From Paramacrobiotus metropolitanus (Eukaryota; Tardigrada; Eutardigrada; Parachela; Macrobiotidae): a DNA stretch of 64,000 bases. Both the position numbers and the translations under genes were made by a program. This document shows positions 52,114 to 64,000 of the stretch, in pieces. Location: positions 1 through 64,000 of the forward strand of contig NW_026570325.1 in the NCBI RefSeq assembly GCF_019649055.1, in the 5' to 3' direction. Position 1 is the first letter of the stretch, and each line of letters begins with the position of its first letter. The notes under the pieces were generated by a model. The model was given only the letters and a program-made list of their open reading frames with translations, searched no databases and was not told the DNA's origin.

Positions 52114-54694
52114 TGGATAACGTATTTTATCAGTCAGCGTCCCTTCGAGAATTACACGCCTACCCCGAAACGAAATTCCTTGCCGTATCGTTATGAACTT
52201 GTATAATTATGCGTATCCGCTACAGTAGTAGTTTACACTCTGCACTATTGTAGAGTGCATGGCACTGAGTGGTTTTATTGTTTTTTAATCGGTACACCTG
52301 GTATTTCTTTACAGAGAGCAGCGATACTGTCGATACATATGTACAGATACGTCTTACTTTTTAGCATGGAAAAGATCGAATAAGAGTTATGCAACCGCTC
52401 GTCCTTTAATCTTGTCGAATCAACCAAAACCTTCCCAAATTAAATAAGAATCTATCTAAAATTCTTACAAAAAAATAGTACCGCTGGGTCAATCGCTAAT
52501 AAAATACGGTGTTTTAAAAGCTTATTGTTCGAACAGAAATCAATAGACTTTAAGTGCTTTTAATCTTCTCGTACCAGCATCAAGTGTGGTGAAAATCTGC
52601 TTGAAAGTGTACTTTTTGGCATTGTGCTAATAAGTATACGCTTGTTGAATCCCTAAAATGCATTGCCATGCATCGCAATTACGCTCCAGAAACGTGGAAA
52701 ATCTGATTTATCCAGAAAGGTCAAGGGTCAAACTTACCATGATACCATTTAATCGGAAAGCATTATTTCCATTCGTACAACAAAATCCTCAATTGTTCAC
52801 CCGCTAGATTACGCCAACTCAACTGCTTTAAAGGTTCCAAAATAAATTTTATTCCGGATTGTGTGCACGCGATAACAAGCGGGCAGACGGCATGACCTGG
52901 ATCCCTGTACGCGATGGCAAAGCGGTTGTATGGGATGCAACATGCTGGGATACTGGGCCGTGTCGCATGTGCATGTCAGCTCGAAAAAAAAGTGGGATTT
53001 GGCTTAAGAAATGAGCGCGGGAAATGGAAGCACAATACGCTTTCGTCAAAAATTTTGGATATCTGCTTTACCTCCTGGCAGTCCAGACGCTCGGGACCTT
53101 CGAAACGGCTTTTTTCAAGCTGATTCGCTTCGTCGGCCGGAAGATCCGCGAAGTCACACAAGTGAGAACCACCGCCTATGGCTTTTTAAGACAATCTCAA
53201 GGTTGCAGCGGCTGTTTTAGGTACACTTAAGTGACTTAACGAACGTTTTAAGAGACACTAACGATTTTGGGTGCTATTAATTTTTATTGTTTAAAAATTT
53301 ATGCTTATATAAGAGTAAACCTCCGCAGGCGAATTTTTATATTTTTTAATAGCCATAATGTTTAAATTCGCGCATATTAACAGCATATGGGGCTAGGCTT
53401 TCGTGTCGTCTCATTTTGTTAACGGGTTTATAGGCACTATATCTTTATCTCATCATCACTAGCAAATTCCTCTTGACCACAATGTTAAGTTTCATCGAAA
53501 GTGCCTCGATTTAAAATGGAGCTAAAAATAAGTGGAAGAAATACTTTATTCCAAAACATTAGAGCAGTTTACTGTAGATGCCGGCAACGCGATAAAATTC
53601 CTATGCAACAGGCTGGTCTGAAGCGAAGTGTTGTTATCATCGTTGGAATCTTGCTAAAAGTTAGTTTGGGCAGCAGCAAATCGGTTTTTGCGCTGGGCAG
53701 GCTGGCAGTGGGGCGATACAGTGCTTAGGCTGCGGTTGCCAAAACAGAAAAGTATGAGAACAGCCGTTATACTTAACATTAAACGAATTTTACAAACAAT
53801 ATTTCACACAAACTAGTATAAAAGTACAAAAACCAGAAACACAGCAGCAACTGTCGCTTTCGGTTTTACTACTTAACTACTGTACTTTCAAAAGCCGCAG
53901 CAGGTGAGTTAGTAAAAAAAATCGCGTAATGGAGCGTTTCTTAATTGTACGGGCGAAATACAAAGGCATATCGTGCAAGTCTGTGAAATTAAAAAACCCG
54001 TTCGTTTTAGATCCGGCGACTACGACGGGCGCTGACCGTATGCGATTCTAGCCCGCTTACGCTGTCAAATGTCAAAATCTACTCTCACCATAATTATTAC
54101 TGTCAAACAGGGTGCACACTGTATTATGCATATGTATAATAAAAAATAAAAGTTTCGTATAATAAACAATTTAAAATGAATAAGAAGTAAGAACAGAGCC
54201 TTGCGCAGTCGGCCTTTTTTAATTTTGTGTCGTAAAAGTAAGTGATTGGCGTGTAAATACCGGCTGCAGTCGTACGTTGTAACTGCAAAGTGCCAGTAAA
54301 GTACTTACGTATTGTAGTTTATGGTAAAAACTAGAAGTAGATACTCGTAAATCACACGTTTTGTACGGGTGGAGTATCTGTAAACGTATCGCAGAATGTA
54401 CGAGATGTAAGCTGCACAACCCGCTGGCTGCAATTAAGGTTGCTTCCGTAATGCTGCAGTGAACGATTGTAAAAGTGATCAGTTACGGTACTAAGCCCAT
54501 ACGTTCGGGCCCAACGTTTGCCCCGGAGGTGTCAGCAACGCTATAAAATACAGTAATTCACCGTCTCCGTGCTATGTACAGGCACATCCACTTATTTTAT
54601 AACAGTTAACCCCTCAGAGTGGCATGCTTTAAGAATCGGTGCATTCCGCACACCGAATTACTTACTTACTTAGACATTTAAAGTGTGGTAGGAA
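52114..54694. other. Intergenic upstream of the first kinase-Kelch gene
   Basis: No convincing protein gene; overlapping short frames at 52850-53230 look like chance. A GTGAGT donor after CAG at 53904 could end a non-coding first exon of the kinase gene. Confidence 0.35.
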
Positions 54695-57304
54695 ATGGAC
54701 CTACCGGCCATTGAAACCGACACAATATGCTTTAGCAATAACAGTGTTGTCAATTGCGTGTACGGAATCCATGATTACATCGCGCGAGGGGCTTTTGGCA
54801 TAGTCCATAAAGGACGCGCTACACTTTGCACACAAAATGCGTCGTCCCCGTGTGTTGACATTGCGGTTAAATCTGTTCATATGGATGACAGAGTGCAGCT
54901 GCAAACCGACTCAGAGCACTTCATGAAAATGCGTAGAAGATTTACAACACTGCTTGGCCTGAAAAACGCCCATGTGGCAACATACCACGAAATCAAAATT
55001 ACGAAAACGGAAGGCGGACCTCTGGTTGAAATTGTCATGGACTATTACGGTGGTACGTTATAAAGCCTCTGAAAAAGGTACGTTATTAATTATTGCTGTT
55101 TCAGGCGGTGATCTGAGTGAACATTTGAGCAGACTGCAGGATGAAGGAAGCTTGCTGGAAGAGCCCTCAGCACTGCGTTATGCGTCCGAAATTGCCAGCG
55201 GTTTAAGCTATTTGCATTGCAACAGAATTTTTCACGGGGATTTGAAGCCAGGAAATCTTTTCATGAAAACAGGCGACGATATTTCTTGGACAGTGGTGAT
55301 TGGTGACCTGGATGACCTCGTTCAAATTCAGCGATCCGTGACACAGGCTCGCGACATTACGCATCATCGCGGGACAACACGTTTCATGTCACCCGAAACG
55401 ATAAAGAGGCTGGCCAGGGCCAGGGGTGTAAACCGACCGGCCGGACGTAAAAGCGATGTCTGGAGTGTAGGATGTATTATGCTGGAACTCGGCTTTTTTG
55501 TAACCGGGCAACACGAAAGATACCTATCACGAAAGATGGGAGAAACTGTTGATTGTAGCACGATCAATGATAACAGATTTATGGAATTAATTACCAAAGG
55601 GTACATTCCCTATGTGCCTCCCTCCACACCACTGAATCTGGCTGGCTGCATTCAGCTCTGCCTATGCAGAGACGCCCAAGATAGAACTGATGCTGAAGAA
55701 CTTGCGCGGCGTTTGCCCAAGAAAAGCGAAAACCCAGCCATTACAGCGAACGATTTTGAACAGCAGCCTGAAATAATAAATTTATTGGGGGGCCCTGAAA
55801 GTTCCGATACTCTTTACACCACCACTAACAGTACTACGCATGATGGTCCAAGTTCCGAAGAAAAACGAGAAGTCTCAAGCGAAACAGCAGGATCACCGGG
55901 GTCGGCTGACACTGCACCGATAGGTCAAGTTGTCTACTTGAATGCACAAGCTCCGGTCGTCGCGGAACGCGCTACACCGAATATTTCAGCTGATCAGTTG
56001 TTAAAACAGTTGCACCAGAAAGACGGGAAATTCCCTGTGGAATCAATTATATTGTTTTGTGCAAACAAAACGATCAGCAAAGGTGCTTCGCTGATCTGCC
56101 TCAAGGTTTTCAATCCTGTAGACTATTCAGTCACGAAGCTGGAGATGCCGCTGAAGCTGGCAAACAAAACATTTTCACTAGAATTTGTGGCCTGGAACGG
56201 TTCAGTGATTTGCCAGTACCAAAACGAAAACCGGCTGCGATTTAACACTGTTGCCTGGGACGTTGCAAAGGGAACTCAGACCGTCCATGGTTTCGCGAAA
56301 CAAGATATTCGTTTCAAGTGTCCCGTTGAGTTAAATGGAGGATAATGTGTGTGGGACTCAAATTATTACCTTCACGGACAACACCCTTGTACAAGTTACT
56401 GGTTCATTGAGGGCGGTCTGGGCTCCACGAATAGTGTTCTGAAGAATTCATTAATAACATCTGCAGATTCACAGAACTATTTGCGAATTTCGCAGTCAGA
56501 ACGATGGTTAGTAAAAAAATTTCAAAAAACTGTACAATGCTGTTAAATTGAGCGCAAGTACAGATACAGTAGTAGGAACTTGAAAGAAAGATTACATAGG
56601 CTAAAAATATCTGAGGATTTTTAGAGGAAGAGAAATATCCAGGTCGGAAACGATTACACAAATCAAGTTTCACGGTTTAATAATTCCGTTGTGAAGCAGC
56701 ACAGGCGTGCTGTGCCTCTTACAGTTCTCACGCATACATATAACATGCTATTTTGTTTCGTAGGATACCTTCCATACACAGCGGGATTAGCTACAAGAAC
56801 AAGATATTTTATTTTGGAAATTCCCTTATGGATCATGGAGAGAGAGACCCCTTTTGTGTGAAATTCGTGATTGATACAAATGTGCCTTGCGTTTTATCCT
56901 ATGAATTTCAATCGCATAGTTTTGGGTTACGCTCATTCGCTCTAGTTCTGCTGCAAAAGCATATTTATATTGTGGGTGGCCGCTACTGCTCATTTCCTTG
57001 TGTCGTGGATAACTGTGGTCACGCTGAAAGCTTATGTGCACGTCTAAATGTTGACAATATGAAACTGGAGAAGACGGCCCCTCTACTGCAACCAAGACAT
57101 TCACATTGCGCGATAATGTGCAATGGGAAGATCTTTGTTTTTGGTGGATGGACTGCGACAGACGATAACCTCGTTACAGGAAAAACGGCAACAGATGTGG
57201 AGATGTACGACAAGGACACGGACAAGTGGTGCAAGGTCACCACCACAGATATGGACGCTGACACAGGATATATGCCTATTTTTGCTTTTAATACGGTTAT
57301 ATAA
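54695..57304 (+). CDS. Kinase-Kelch gene 1, with an in-frame stop between the two parts
   Basis: Exons 54695-55052, 55105-56506 and 56764-57304. The kinase has the Gly loop ARGAFGIVHKG, the ATP Lys in IAVKSV, HGDLKPGNLF in place of the usual HRD motif, GDLDD in place of DFG, and a MSPE activation-segment end. A Kelch-like propeller follows (NTVAWDVAKG, IYIVGGR, HSHCAIMCNGKIFVFGGW). TAA at 56343-56345 stops the protein after 532 residues, yet the frame continues past it to a conserved Trp-splitting intron and a well-formed last Kelch exon, exactly as in the neighbouring gene. The choices are a kinase-only truncated protein, stop readthrough, an early pseudogene or a base error. The first donor is GGTG|GTACGT. 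Confidence 0.75.
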
Positions 57305-58616
57305 TGGAGTAAAGATATATTATATTATGGAGTAAAGACGGTTGCAATACGAAGCCGGCTCTTAAGGGTTTTGTTTACAAATTACAAATAGATTACTTGA
57401 TTACCTGATGTACATTGTACATACTCGTATTAGTCGTATATATATTATAACAACAATCTATCTGACAGGTGTTCTAGTGGAGTGGGGAACAGTCTTTACC
57501 ACGATCATGTAGTTGATGGGAAGAAAGATGGTACGGTCTAGGGCGCTGTTACTACTTCTCAACGCAATGGCTTAGGTGGCTGTGTTTGGAATGACGCTGG
57601 TTCACCATCAGCACTCATGCTTGACAACGGAAGTTCAAGGCATGTTTTATCACAAAGGCTAACAAGAACGTAGCGAGACTGGCGCCAAGGTTTGAGGAAG
57701 CGGAAGCGGAAGCGGAAGCAAGCGTTACAAGACGGGATTCTAGACATTCTGTAGAAGGTCACTTAGGACAGCTAGCCGTCCAAATTTACAAAAAATTCTT
57801 TATGAAATGAATCACCAGATTCACTACTGCGTGGCCTTATGGGTCCTAATGGGAATTGGAAATACCGCCACATACGCATACTGCCGCCACAATATCATTA
57901 TTAATTATCACATACTTAATCTAATTTGTCCGCGTTTTTGGGATTGTTGGTAGACTAGTGCAGCGTGTTCACGGTTCATCATAAATTCTAAAATTACCAG
58001 GTAGGATGGGCATGGTCAATTTAACATCGTACAAATTTGACTATTAGACTCACTGAAATTTTTTGCAGCATTATTAAGTTTGTGATTCGAATGTTTTTCA
58101 TATCTTTGGTGGGACGTTAGCGTTAACTACATACGCACTGCAGACGGGTGTAATATATGTATGCGCTACAGTAACGCTACGTTAGCCTAGTTCAAAATGC
58201 ATGGCAGTCGCAAAGTGTATAAAGTTTTTATACGTATGTACCGTACATGTACATGCAATAATGAAAACAACACAGCTCAGCTACGTAGGTATATGCAGCT
58301 TTTGTCTGCACTGCATTGCGCTGTGACAAGTATTAAACCCATTTTTGTTGCCGGCAACTTAAAACGCATTTACACTTTTGGGCTTAATGCAGTTGAACCT
58401 AACGCGAACCAGATATTACCGCAGGCGTTATTACATAAATGCAAGATTTCTTTGATTGAATTGTGGGCGACTGAGACAAAACTAGGTACAAAAGAAGCGT
58501 GCAAAAATCAGTAAGTTTTAAAAATTATGTAGCGCCCAAAAGTCAATTTTTCAACTTGGTTTCCCGTCTTTGTACGTCAAGAGCAGTTCTGCTACATTTT
58601 TTCTTTTCCAGTGACA
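57305..58616. other. Region between the two kinase-Kelch genes
   Basis: No gene. A GGAAGC-type repeat of about 25 bases lies near 57700. A probable non-coding 5' exon of gene 2 ends at a GTAAGT donor at 58511 and is joined to the TTTCCAG acceptor at 58611, five bases before the ATG at 58617. Confidence 0.45.
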
Positions 58617-61600
58617 ATGAGTGCAAAAGTTGAAAATCTATTTGTTTTCCGCAACGGAAATTTTCACAATTCTTATTCTTACGACATTAATAGAAACTAT
58701 ATTGCAAGAGGCACTTTCGGCATCTTGTGCAAAGCTCCATTGGACAGTGATCCGAGAAATGTAATTGCCGTCAAAGTTATTCATCTTGATAAAAAAGATG
58801 CAGTACTGTCCAAGGGCTCAGAAAAATTTAGTAAGCTTAGGACAAGGTTGCAGGTGTTAGTCAAACTACAACATACAAACTTGGTTGTTTACCATAAAGT
58901 GTCCTTGAATAAAGTTGGAAAAGCGGGTATGATCGAGCTGGCCATGGAATATTGTTCAGGTAAGCCCCCATTGCTTTTATTTCGGCACAGTCTCGTAGCG
59001 TTTTTGTCCTTGCACTGCTTTGATCGTTCAGTAAGCTCGAATAAGAGTGGTTTTCGTTGGGCCGCCAAACGATCAAGCCATAAAATTTTAAAACTCAAAG
59101 CATGGCTTTTTTTTCAAACAGTCTGTGTTCGAAAGCCGTAACTCGTAATTATCGCAACTCGCAAGCTATTGTGAATACTTACCGGTATTCACACCATCTT
59201 TAGCTCACACAGTACGTACGTCATATGCATGTACAGTATGTCTCAATTCCCGGTGACTGCAAGGCGAAAATTCCACTTCTTGCTAAACTGTGAATACCTA
59301 AATCAACCACTAACATTAACGAGAATTAATGGAAGAAAATTTAAGCCCGCTGTACAAGCGAAAATTATCCTAAGCATATCTGCTTCAGGAGGCGACTTGG
59401 AAAAACACCTCAGAAAACTGCAGAACGATCACCGACCACTGGACGAGCCGTTGGCACTTCAGTATTCGATTGATATAGCTAACGGATTGGATTTTTTACA
59501 TGATAATTATATTGTTCATGGAGATTTAAAGCCCGGAAACATCTTTCTGCTGCCAGTTGACGCTGATCGCTGGAGACTGGTCATTGGCGATTTGGATGAC
59601 TTTGTGCAACTGCAGCGGTCTATAACATCGTCGCGCGACATAACCCAGATTCGTGGCACAAAGCACTACATGTCACCGGAGATGTTGAAGAAATTTGTGG
59701 GCGTAGACACAGATGAATTTCCGGGACGTAAAACGGATATATGGAGTCTAGGGTGTATTTTGCTTGAGCTTGCCGGCAGCGTGATTGGGCGAACGGCATG
59801 GCATTCGTGTCTCCTGGATCCACAGTCGGGAAAATTTAGGAAGGGAAAGATATCGGATAATGAGTTTTTTATTTTGATAACCAACGGCTATGTGCCGTAT
59901 GCTCCCGAAATCCTCCCAGACGTGTTCTACCAAGCCATTCGGCAGTGCTTATGTCGAGATCCTAAAGCACGTATTACGGCAGAAAGGTTGTGGATTCTGT
60001 TAAAAAAACAGCATTTACAACTTCCCAGGTCAGGCGAGGCGGTAATGCTATTATGCGCTGACGGGAGCCAGCGTTGGAGCTCAGCTCTCACGGTTAAAAT
60101 TTTCGACACTTTCAAATGCACCGTACAACATTACGATATGCCGGCCGGTTTATGTAGACGATTTTTCTCCACGGAGTTTGCCGTTTACAACAATTTCATT
60201 ATTTGCCAATGCCGGACGGAGCATGACCGCTTACTAGATCGTGAGACGATTGCATGGGATGTGCCCAAAGGAGCGTGGAGATCGATATCACGCCACAGTT
60301 ACAGTAAATATATTCGGCTGAGATGTCCGGTGGTGATCGATAAAATTGGTTATTCACCCCGATTCTCGTTCGATGCAGTGGATTTGACTGTTGGCTCCAT
60401 CTCCTCCTTTGCAGAGATTCCATCGCTCTGTGACGCTACTAAACCAATATGGTACGTCTTATACAAAACCAAGTTAGTCTGCTGTCTGATCATAATTTCG
60501 GCCCAGAAATTTTGTGACAGCAATCTCGGAATTTAGGTACTTTGATGATTCGCATTCCAGGTACAGGGGTGCCGCGCCAAGTTTGGGCAGTTTTTCTTAA
60601 AAATCGCTAAAGGCCACCAACCAAGAATTTACTTACTAGTTATTCGATTTTTTTATAGTCACCGTATGACTGAAGCATCTTTTTCACTACGGGTCACGAC
60701 ATCGAGGGCGTGGCTTGCATTTAAGCACGACTTATATTAAGCAGACCAGGTTAAAAATGCGGTTCGACCCATGAATCATTCTTTCCTACCACCCATTTAG
60801 ATTTTTTTAAGAAATTGCACTACTGCTAAATCCAAAAACTGATTATGTTGGGCTGTCTGCCATTCAAAATTCTTGCTAAATACGTCTGACACCGCTCTAT
60901 TTAAATGAAGACTACGCGACCTTTGCAGTATTACTGGAGGCACTGACAAAATGGAGGATGGTGCCCTTGGCGAGCTCGCACGGCAATCGCTAAAGGTCAG
61001 ACGTGCTCATGATAAGTAAATCTCGCTCGCTAAGCATTAAGGAACAACTGGACTGGACTGTCATTTTCAGACAAGAAAGCCCGCGGCATTCCGTTTAAAA
61101 TATTTTAGCACCAACGAAAACTTTTTTGGCCCTTGCTTTGTCGGCCTTTTCTTCGATTTTTCCGCCTGCTCTATCTTACCGCCTGCCTAACAGATATCAG
61201 AAAAACCACAAAATCATTCTACCTTAATGCATGTCTCATTCATCAAAAACATTATCTCGAAGTCACTTGGCTCTGCGCGCTAGGCAACCGCATTCTTCCG
61301 GAAGCCCTTTTAACATACAAGTCTATGGGAGAAGCAACGTTTTCTGGGGTCACCTCGAGCACCAATCCCGCAAAAGTTCTTACTGACCCACATACCTCTT
61401 AAGCCACTCAGCAGGTTAATGAAAATGTCCATGGAAAAATATCACTTGGATGATTTTCTGGAAGGTGAGTTATAAGCCCTCTAAAAGTGACCACCACCCC
61501 ATCCCGGTTTTAGCCGGTTGGCAACTTATTGCCACTTTTAACATTTTAAATTTTACCCTACTCAATATCCTGATCCGCAATGAAAAAGTTGTACAGGAAA

Positions 61601-62678
61601 AGTGCAAAACGAAAAATAAATCGAAGTATAGATATATTTTTAATTGGATTTAAGCCACTACCCAAACTTAGCGCGGCACCCCTGTACTTGCACAACATAT
61701 CTTCGTAATCCAGATGTCAGAAACATGGAATTTTGCGTGTGTTGTTTCCCTGAAATCAACTTTTGTACAAGCGATAAAACAATAATTATTTGTAACAATC
61801 ATTTGATCTGCGTAACTGATGCGAATTATTGGTACAAGTATGGGCGAAGTTTTTAGCAATCATAACACAGTTCGTGTCAGAGAAGAAACTGAAACATTAA
61901 AATGGAACTGAAATAGTGATGCTTGGTGCCTGTGCATGAATGTATGTGAATTTACTCTGTAAATGTGTGATCAAAAAGCTATTTGCCGGCTGGGTGTTTG
62001 TATTTGCATACAATATAAGGCAGAACTTGAGCAGGTGCGCACTAAAAAGTACTTCACGCTTTTAGGCCCGGATCCATGCATAATGGAGTGCAATACAACA
62101 ACAACTTATTAGTGTACTTTGGGACCTATTTTCCACTGCACGGAAGTCCTGACACTTCCAATCCCGGGGACGTGACATTCGTCGCTTGTTTCGACACCGT
62201 AACCCGTAAATGGGATTCGCTTCCAACATTACCCTTTCGCTGGCGCTCGTTTTCTCTGCTGGTCCTCGGAATGCGCATTTGTGTGTTGGGTTGCCGCTCG
62301 TGTTCTTCCCTGTGCTCTGTAGATGCAATATGCACGCATGCCGTCCGCCGGTGCATGGGTTTGAACATGGACACTCGAACGTGGGAATATATAGCGGATC
62401 TTGTCTTACCCAGGCACTCACACTGTGCCATCACATTGGATGACAAGATGTACATTTGCGGCGGCTGGACACTGGCCAGTGGACGTACTGTTCAAAAGAT
62501 GGACATGGAACAATCATCACTATATAATAATCGCGTAAGCCTTAGCGAAATTCCCACTCTGTCGAGTTCGCCAGCCCGATCCACTGAATCAAATTTCCAT
62601 GTCAACATATCATTCGATAGCCCTTTGTGTGTAGATTTGCCATCGCAAGTCAGTTTTTATAGAAAAACAAACGTTTGA
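58617..62678 (+). CDS. Kinase-Kelch gene 2
   Basis: Exons 58617-58959, 59389-60451 and 62066-62678 in matching phases; 672 residues with no internal stop. The kinase is intact in layout: ARGTFGILCK, IAVKVIHLD, a helix C Glu region, VHGDLKPGNIFLL, VIGDLDDFVQLQ, RGTKHYMSPE and KTDIWSLGCILLELAG. His-Gly-Asp and Asp-Leu-Asp replace His-Arg-Asp and Asp-Phe-Gly, but the catalytic Asp, Asn and metal-binding Asp positions remain, so activity is possible. The second half carries Kelch-type repeats (ETIAWDVPKGAW, FDTVTRKWDSLPTLPF, HSHCAITLDDKMYICGGW). It is a tandem duplicate of the gene at 54695, sharing intron positions. It is probably a cytoplasmic signalling protein; substrate unknown. The last intron holds a TIR element. 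Confidence 0.83.
60564..61684. mobile_element. Tc1/mariner-like non-autonomous element in a kinase-Kelch intron
   Basis: Ends CAGGGGTGCCGCGCYAAGTT in inverted orientation (28 bases, two mismatches), with TA on both sides (60562-60563 and 61685-61686). Length 1.12 kb. The only open frame of note (61133-61402) has no transposase motif. It lies wholly in the last intron and leaves splice sites intact. Confidence 0.8.
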
Positions 62679-64000
62679 AAAAAAACTTCAAAAAACTTTA
62701 ACATAGAAAGCCAATAGGAAAAGTTTTGAATCCACCACTGCCAAACTGTCCACCCCACCACTGCCTGGACAGCTAAAACGCGTTTTGGCCAACTTTGCTG
62801 ATGGACTGGGGGAAAGTTCTTGAATTAGGAGCACGTACTGTTCCTTAGTCTTGAATGAAATTATGAATTTTTAATCAAAAAATCGCTTAAAAAAATAAAA
62901 TTTTCTGGAGTCTTCGAGTATGGAACTGCTCAAATCTGTTCTCAAGGAGCTGTCGTTCGCAGTGGTTCGACCAGTTTATAGCTGCAACTTTTCCACGGGC
63001 GGTTGCCATTGGTAGTGATTTGTCATTGAAGGAAAAATTAACTACGGTATGTACGACTTGCAGCTCGCAAGTTGCGAGTACTGCTTTCCGTAGAAAATGA
63101 TGTCCGACAAAGGCGGTATTGCAAGTTTGGGCTGATTTAAAGGATAGCAATTAGCAAGCTGGCTGCTGCATATCGGCCATGTCGACATGAGCTTAGTAGA
63201 TGTGTAACAGCTACTGCAGGGTAATAGCAAACGATAAGTTTTCTTATTTCGGTGATTGCTTAGCGATCGTTCGTGAGGCTTCATTATTGAGAGCGAGAGA
63301 TTCTGGGAAACTCGAAATAATTTCGTCGCTTTTTCATAGAAGGCGGAGCCGCAGGCGACGCCGAGCTGCGGCGCGAGCGGAGCTCGCGGAGCAGCAAGCG
63401 AGGCAAGCGGCTTCACATTTCCGGCATAATAAGCGATGAACAAAATATTACAGTAGTTTGAAATGGCTGTTTGTTTTTCGAAAAAAGTAAGTTACCAATA
63501 GTCGCGGACCAGAAGGCGGGGCGAACCTGCCTTATCATAACAATATTTGGAAATGACTATTTATTTTTTTTGCAAAGTAATTTACCATCAGCTGAACTGA
63601 GAACAAAAAGCAACAGGGAATTAACTGATTGATGCATACTGTGATTGTAAAACAGGAGTTTTGGATTCAATGACAACCAGTGTGTCCGGACTGCAAAGCT
63701 AACGGTAAACTGAAATTTTAAAAAAGCGCGATGGTTAAAATGAGCGGGGAACATAAGTTTTACTTAAATTAAACACCTACTATTTTACAATTGGGCTAAA
63801 ACTTTGAATGACTGTGATTTACCATTATGGTGCGAAGGATTTGTTCTGGAACCGAACTGAAGCCGGTCCCGTTCCGGGAAGAAAACTTGAAAAAATTCAT
63901 ATAGTCATGTCTAAGGTTGTCCTAGCAGTCGACGGTTTGAAAAAAGAACCAGTGGTGGCAGCATACTATCATCAGTTCTTAAAACGGCTATTGTTGACTA
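62679..64000. other. Downstream of kinase-Kelch gene 2, duplicated at 36-37.8 kb
   Basis: No gene seen. Most of it is the source or sister of the repeat at 36040-37800. It contains the second GC-rich block (63340-63406) and CATGTCGACATG near 63178. Confidence 0.55.
63340..63406 (+). repeat. Conserved GC-rich block, copy 2
   Basis: Partner of 37325-37391. Here the stem GCGAGC/GCTCGC is perfect. The position change relative to copy 1 (C to T) keeps pairing as G-U in RNA. Confidence 0.75.

Noticed and set aside
58197-58514. 105-codon ORF before kinase-Kelch gene 2
   Set aside because: More simply the non-coding 5' exon of that gene, ending at a GTAAGT donor; the peptide is not recognisable.

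Overview
The window is eukaryotic: genes are split by short GT-AG introns (mostly 55-140 bases), it carries two Ty3/gypsy-type LTR retrotransposons and several DNA transposons, and its protein families (MARVEL, glycosyltransferase 92, leucine-rich repeat, BEN, protein kinase fused to Kelch) point to an invertebrate animal. A tardigrade is my best guess from general genome style; nothing here proves the species.

Layout. 1-13458: a large, GC-rich, minus-strand Ty3/gypsy element, cut by the window start and broken by several frameshifts. It has a long disordered and coiled-coil region upstream of a conventional Gag, then protease, reverse transcriptase, RNase H and integrase. 14370-16417: a secreted leucine-rich-repeat gene followed by a partial paralogue. 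17612-24574: a second, plus-strand gypsy element with 140-base LTRs, dead by three lesions. Its 3' LTR is split by a 2.3 kb terminal-inverted-repeat (TIR) element, which itself holds a 507-base, nearly perfect inverted repeat. 25921-27150: an intronless glycosyltransferase family 92 gene. 32330-34812: a four-exon MARVEL-domain gene with nested TIR elements in its last intron. 35517-36026: a short repeat with tRNA-like promoter boxes. 36040-37800: a diverged copy of DNA that also lies at 62.5-63.95 kb.

38563-49171 is the most unusual part. It holds a RING/zinc-finger gene, a small acidic gene, an apparently intact two-exon EnSpm/CACTA-like transposase, a 65-residue ORF and a nine-exon BEN-domain gene. 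Perfect palindromes centred on GTCGAC (GGGTCGACCC, GGAGTCGACTCC, AGGTCGACCT and a few variants) occur 24 times between 38883 and 49158. They lie in promoters, a 5' leader, introns and exons, and they fall in different reading frames. This looks like a dispersed DNA-binding signal maintained at the DNA level. My working model is a mobile element of about 10 kb or more that encodes a transposase and its own DNA-binding cofactor (the BEN protein), with the palindromes as the cofactor's sites. That recalls TnpA with En/Spm or VANC with VANDAL elements, but uses a different protein family.

54695-62678: two tandem genes fuse a divergent protein kinase to Kelch repeats. The first has an in-frame stop between the two parts; the second is uninterrupted. 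Long AT-rich intergenic stretches separate these blocks and show no further convincing genes. All gene models are my own splice-site readings without transcript support.
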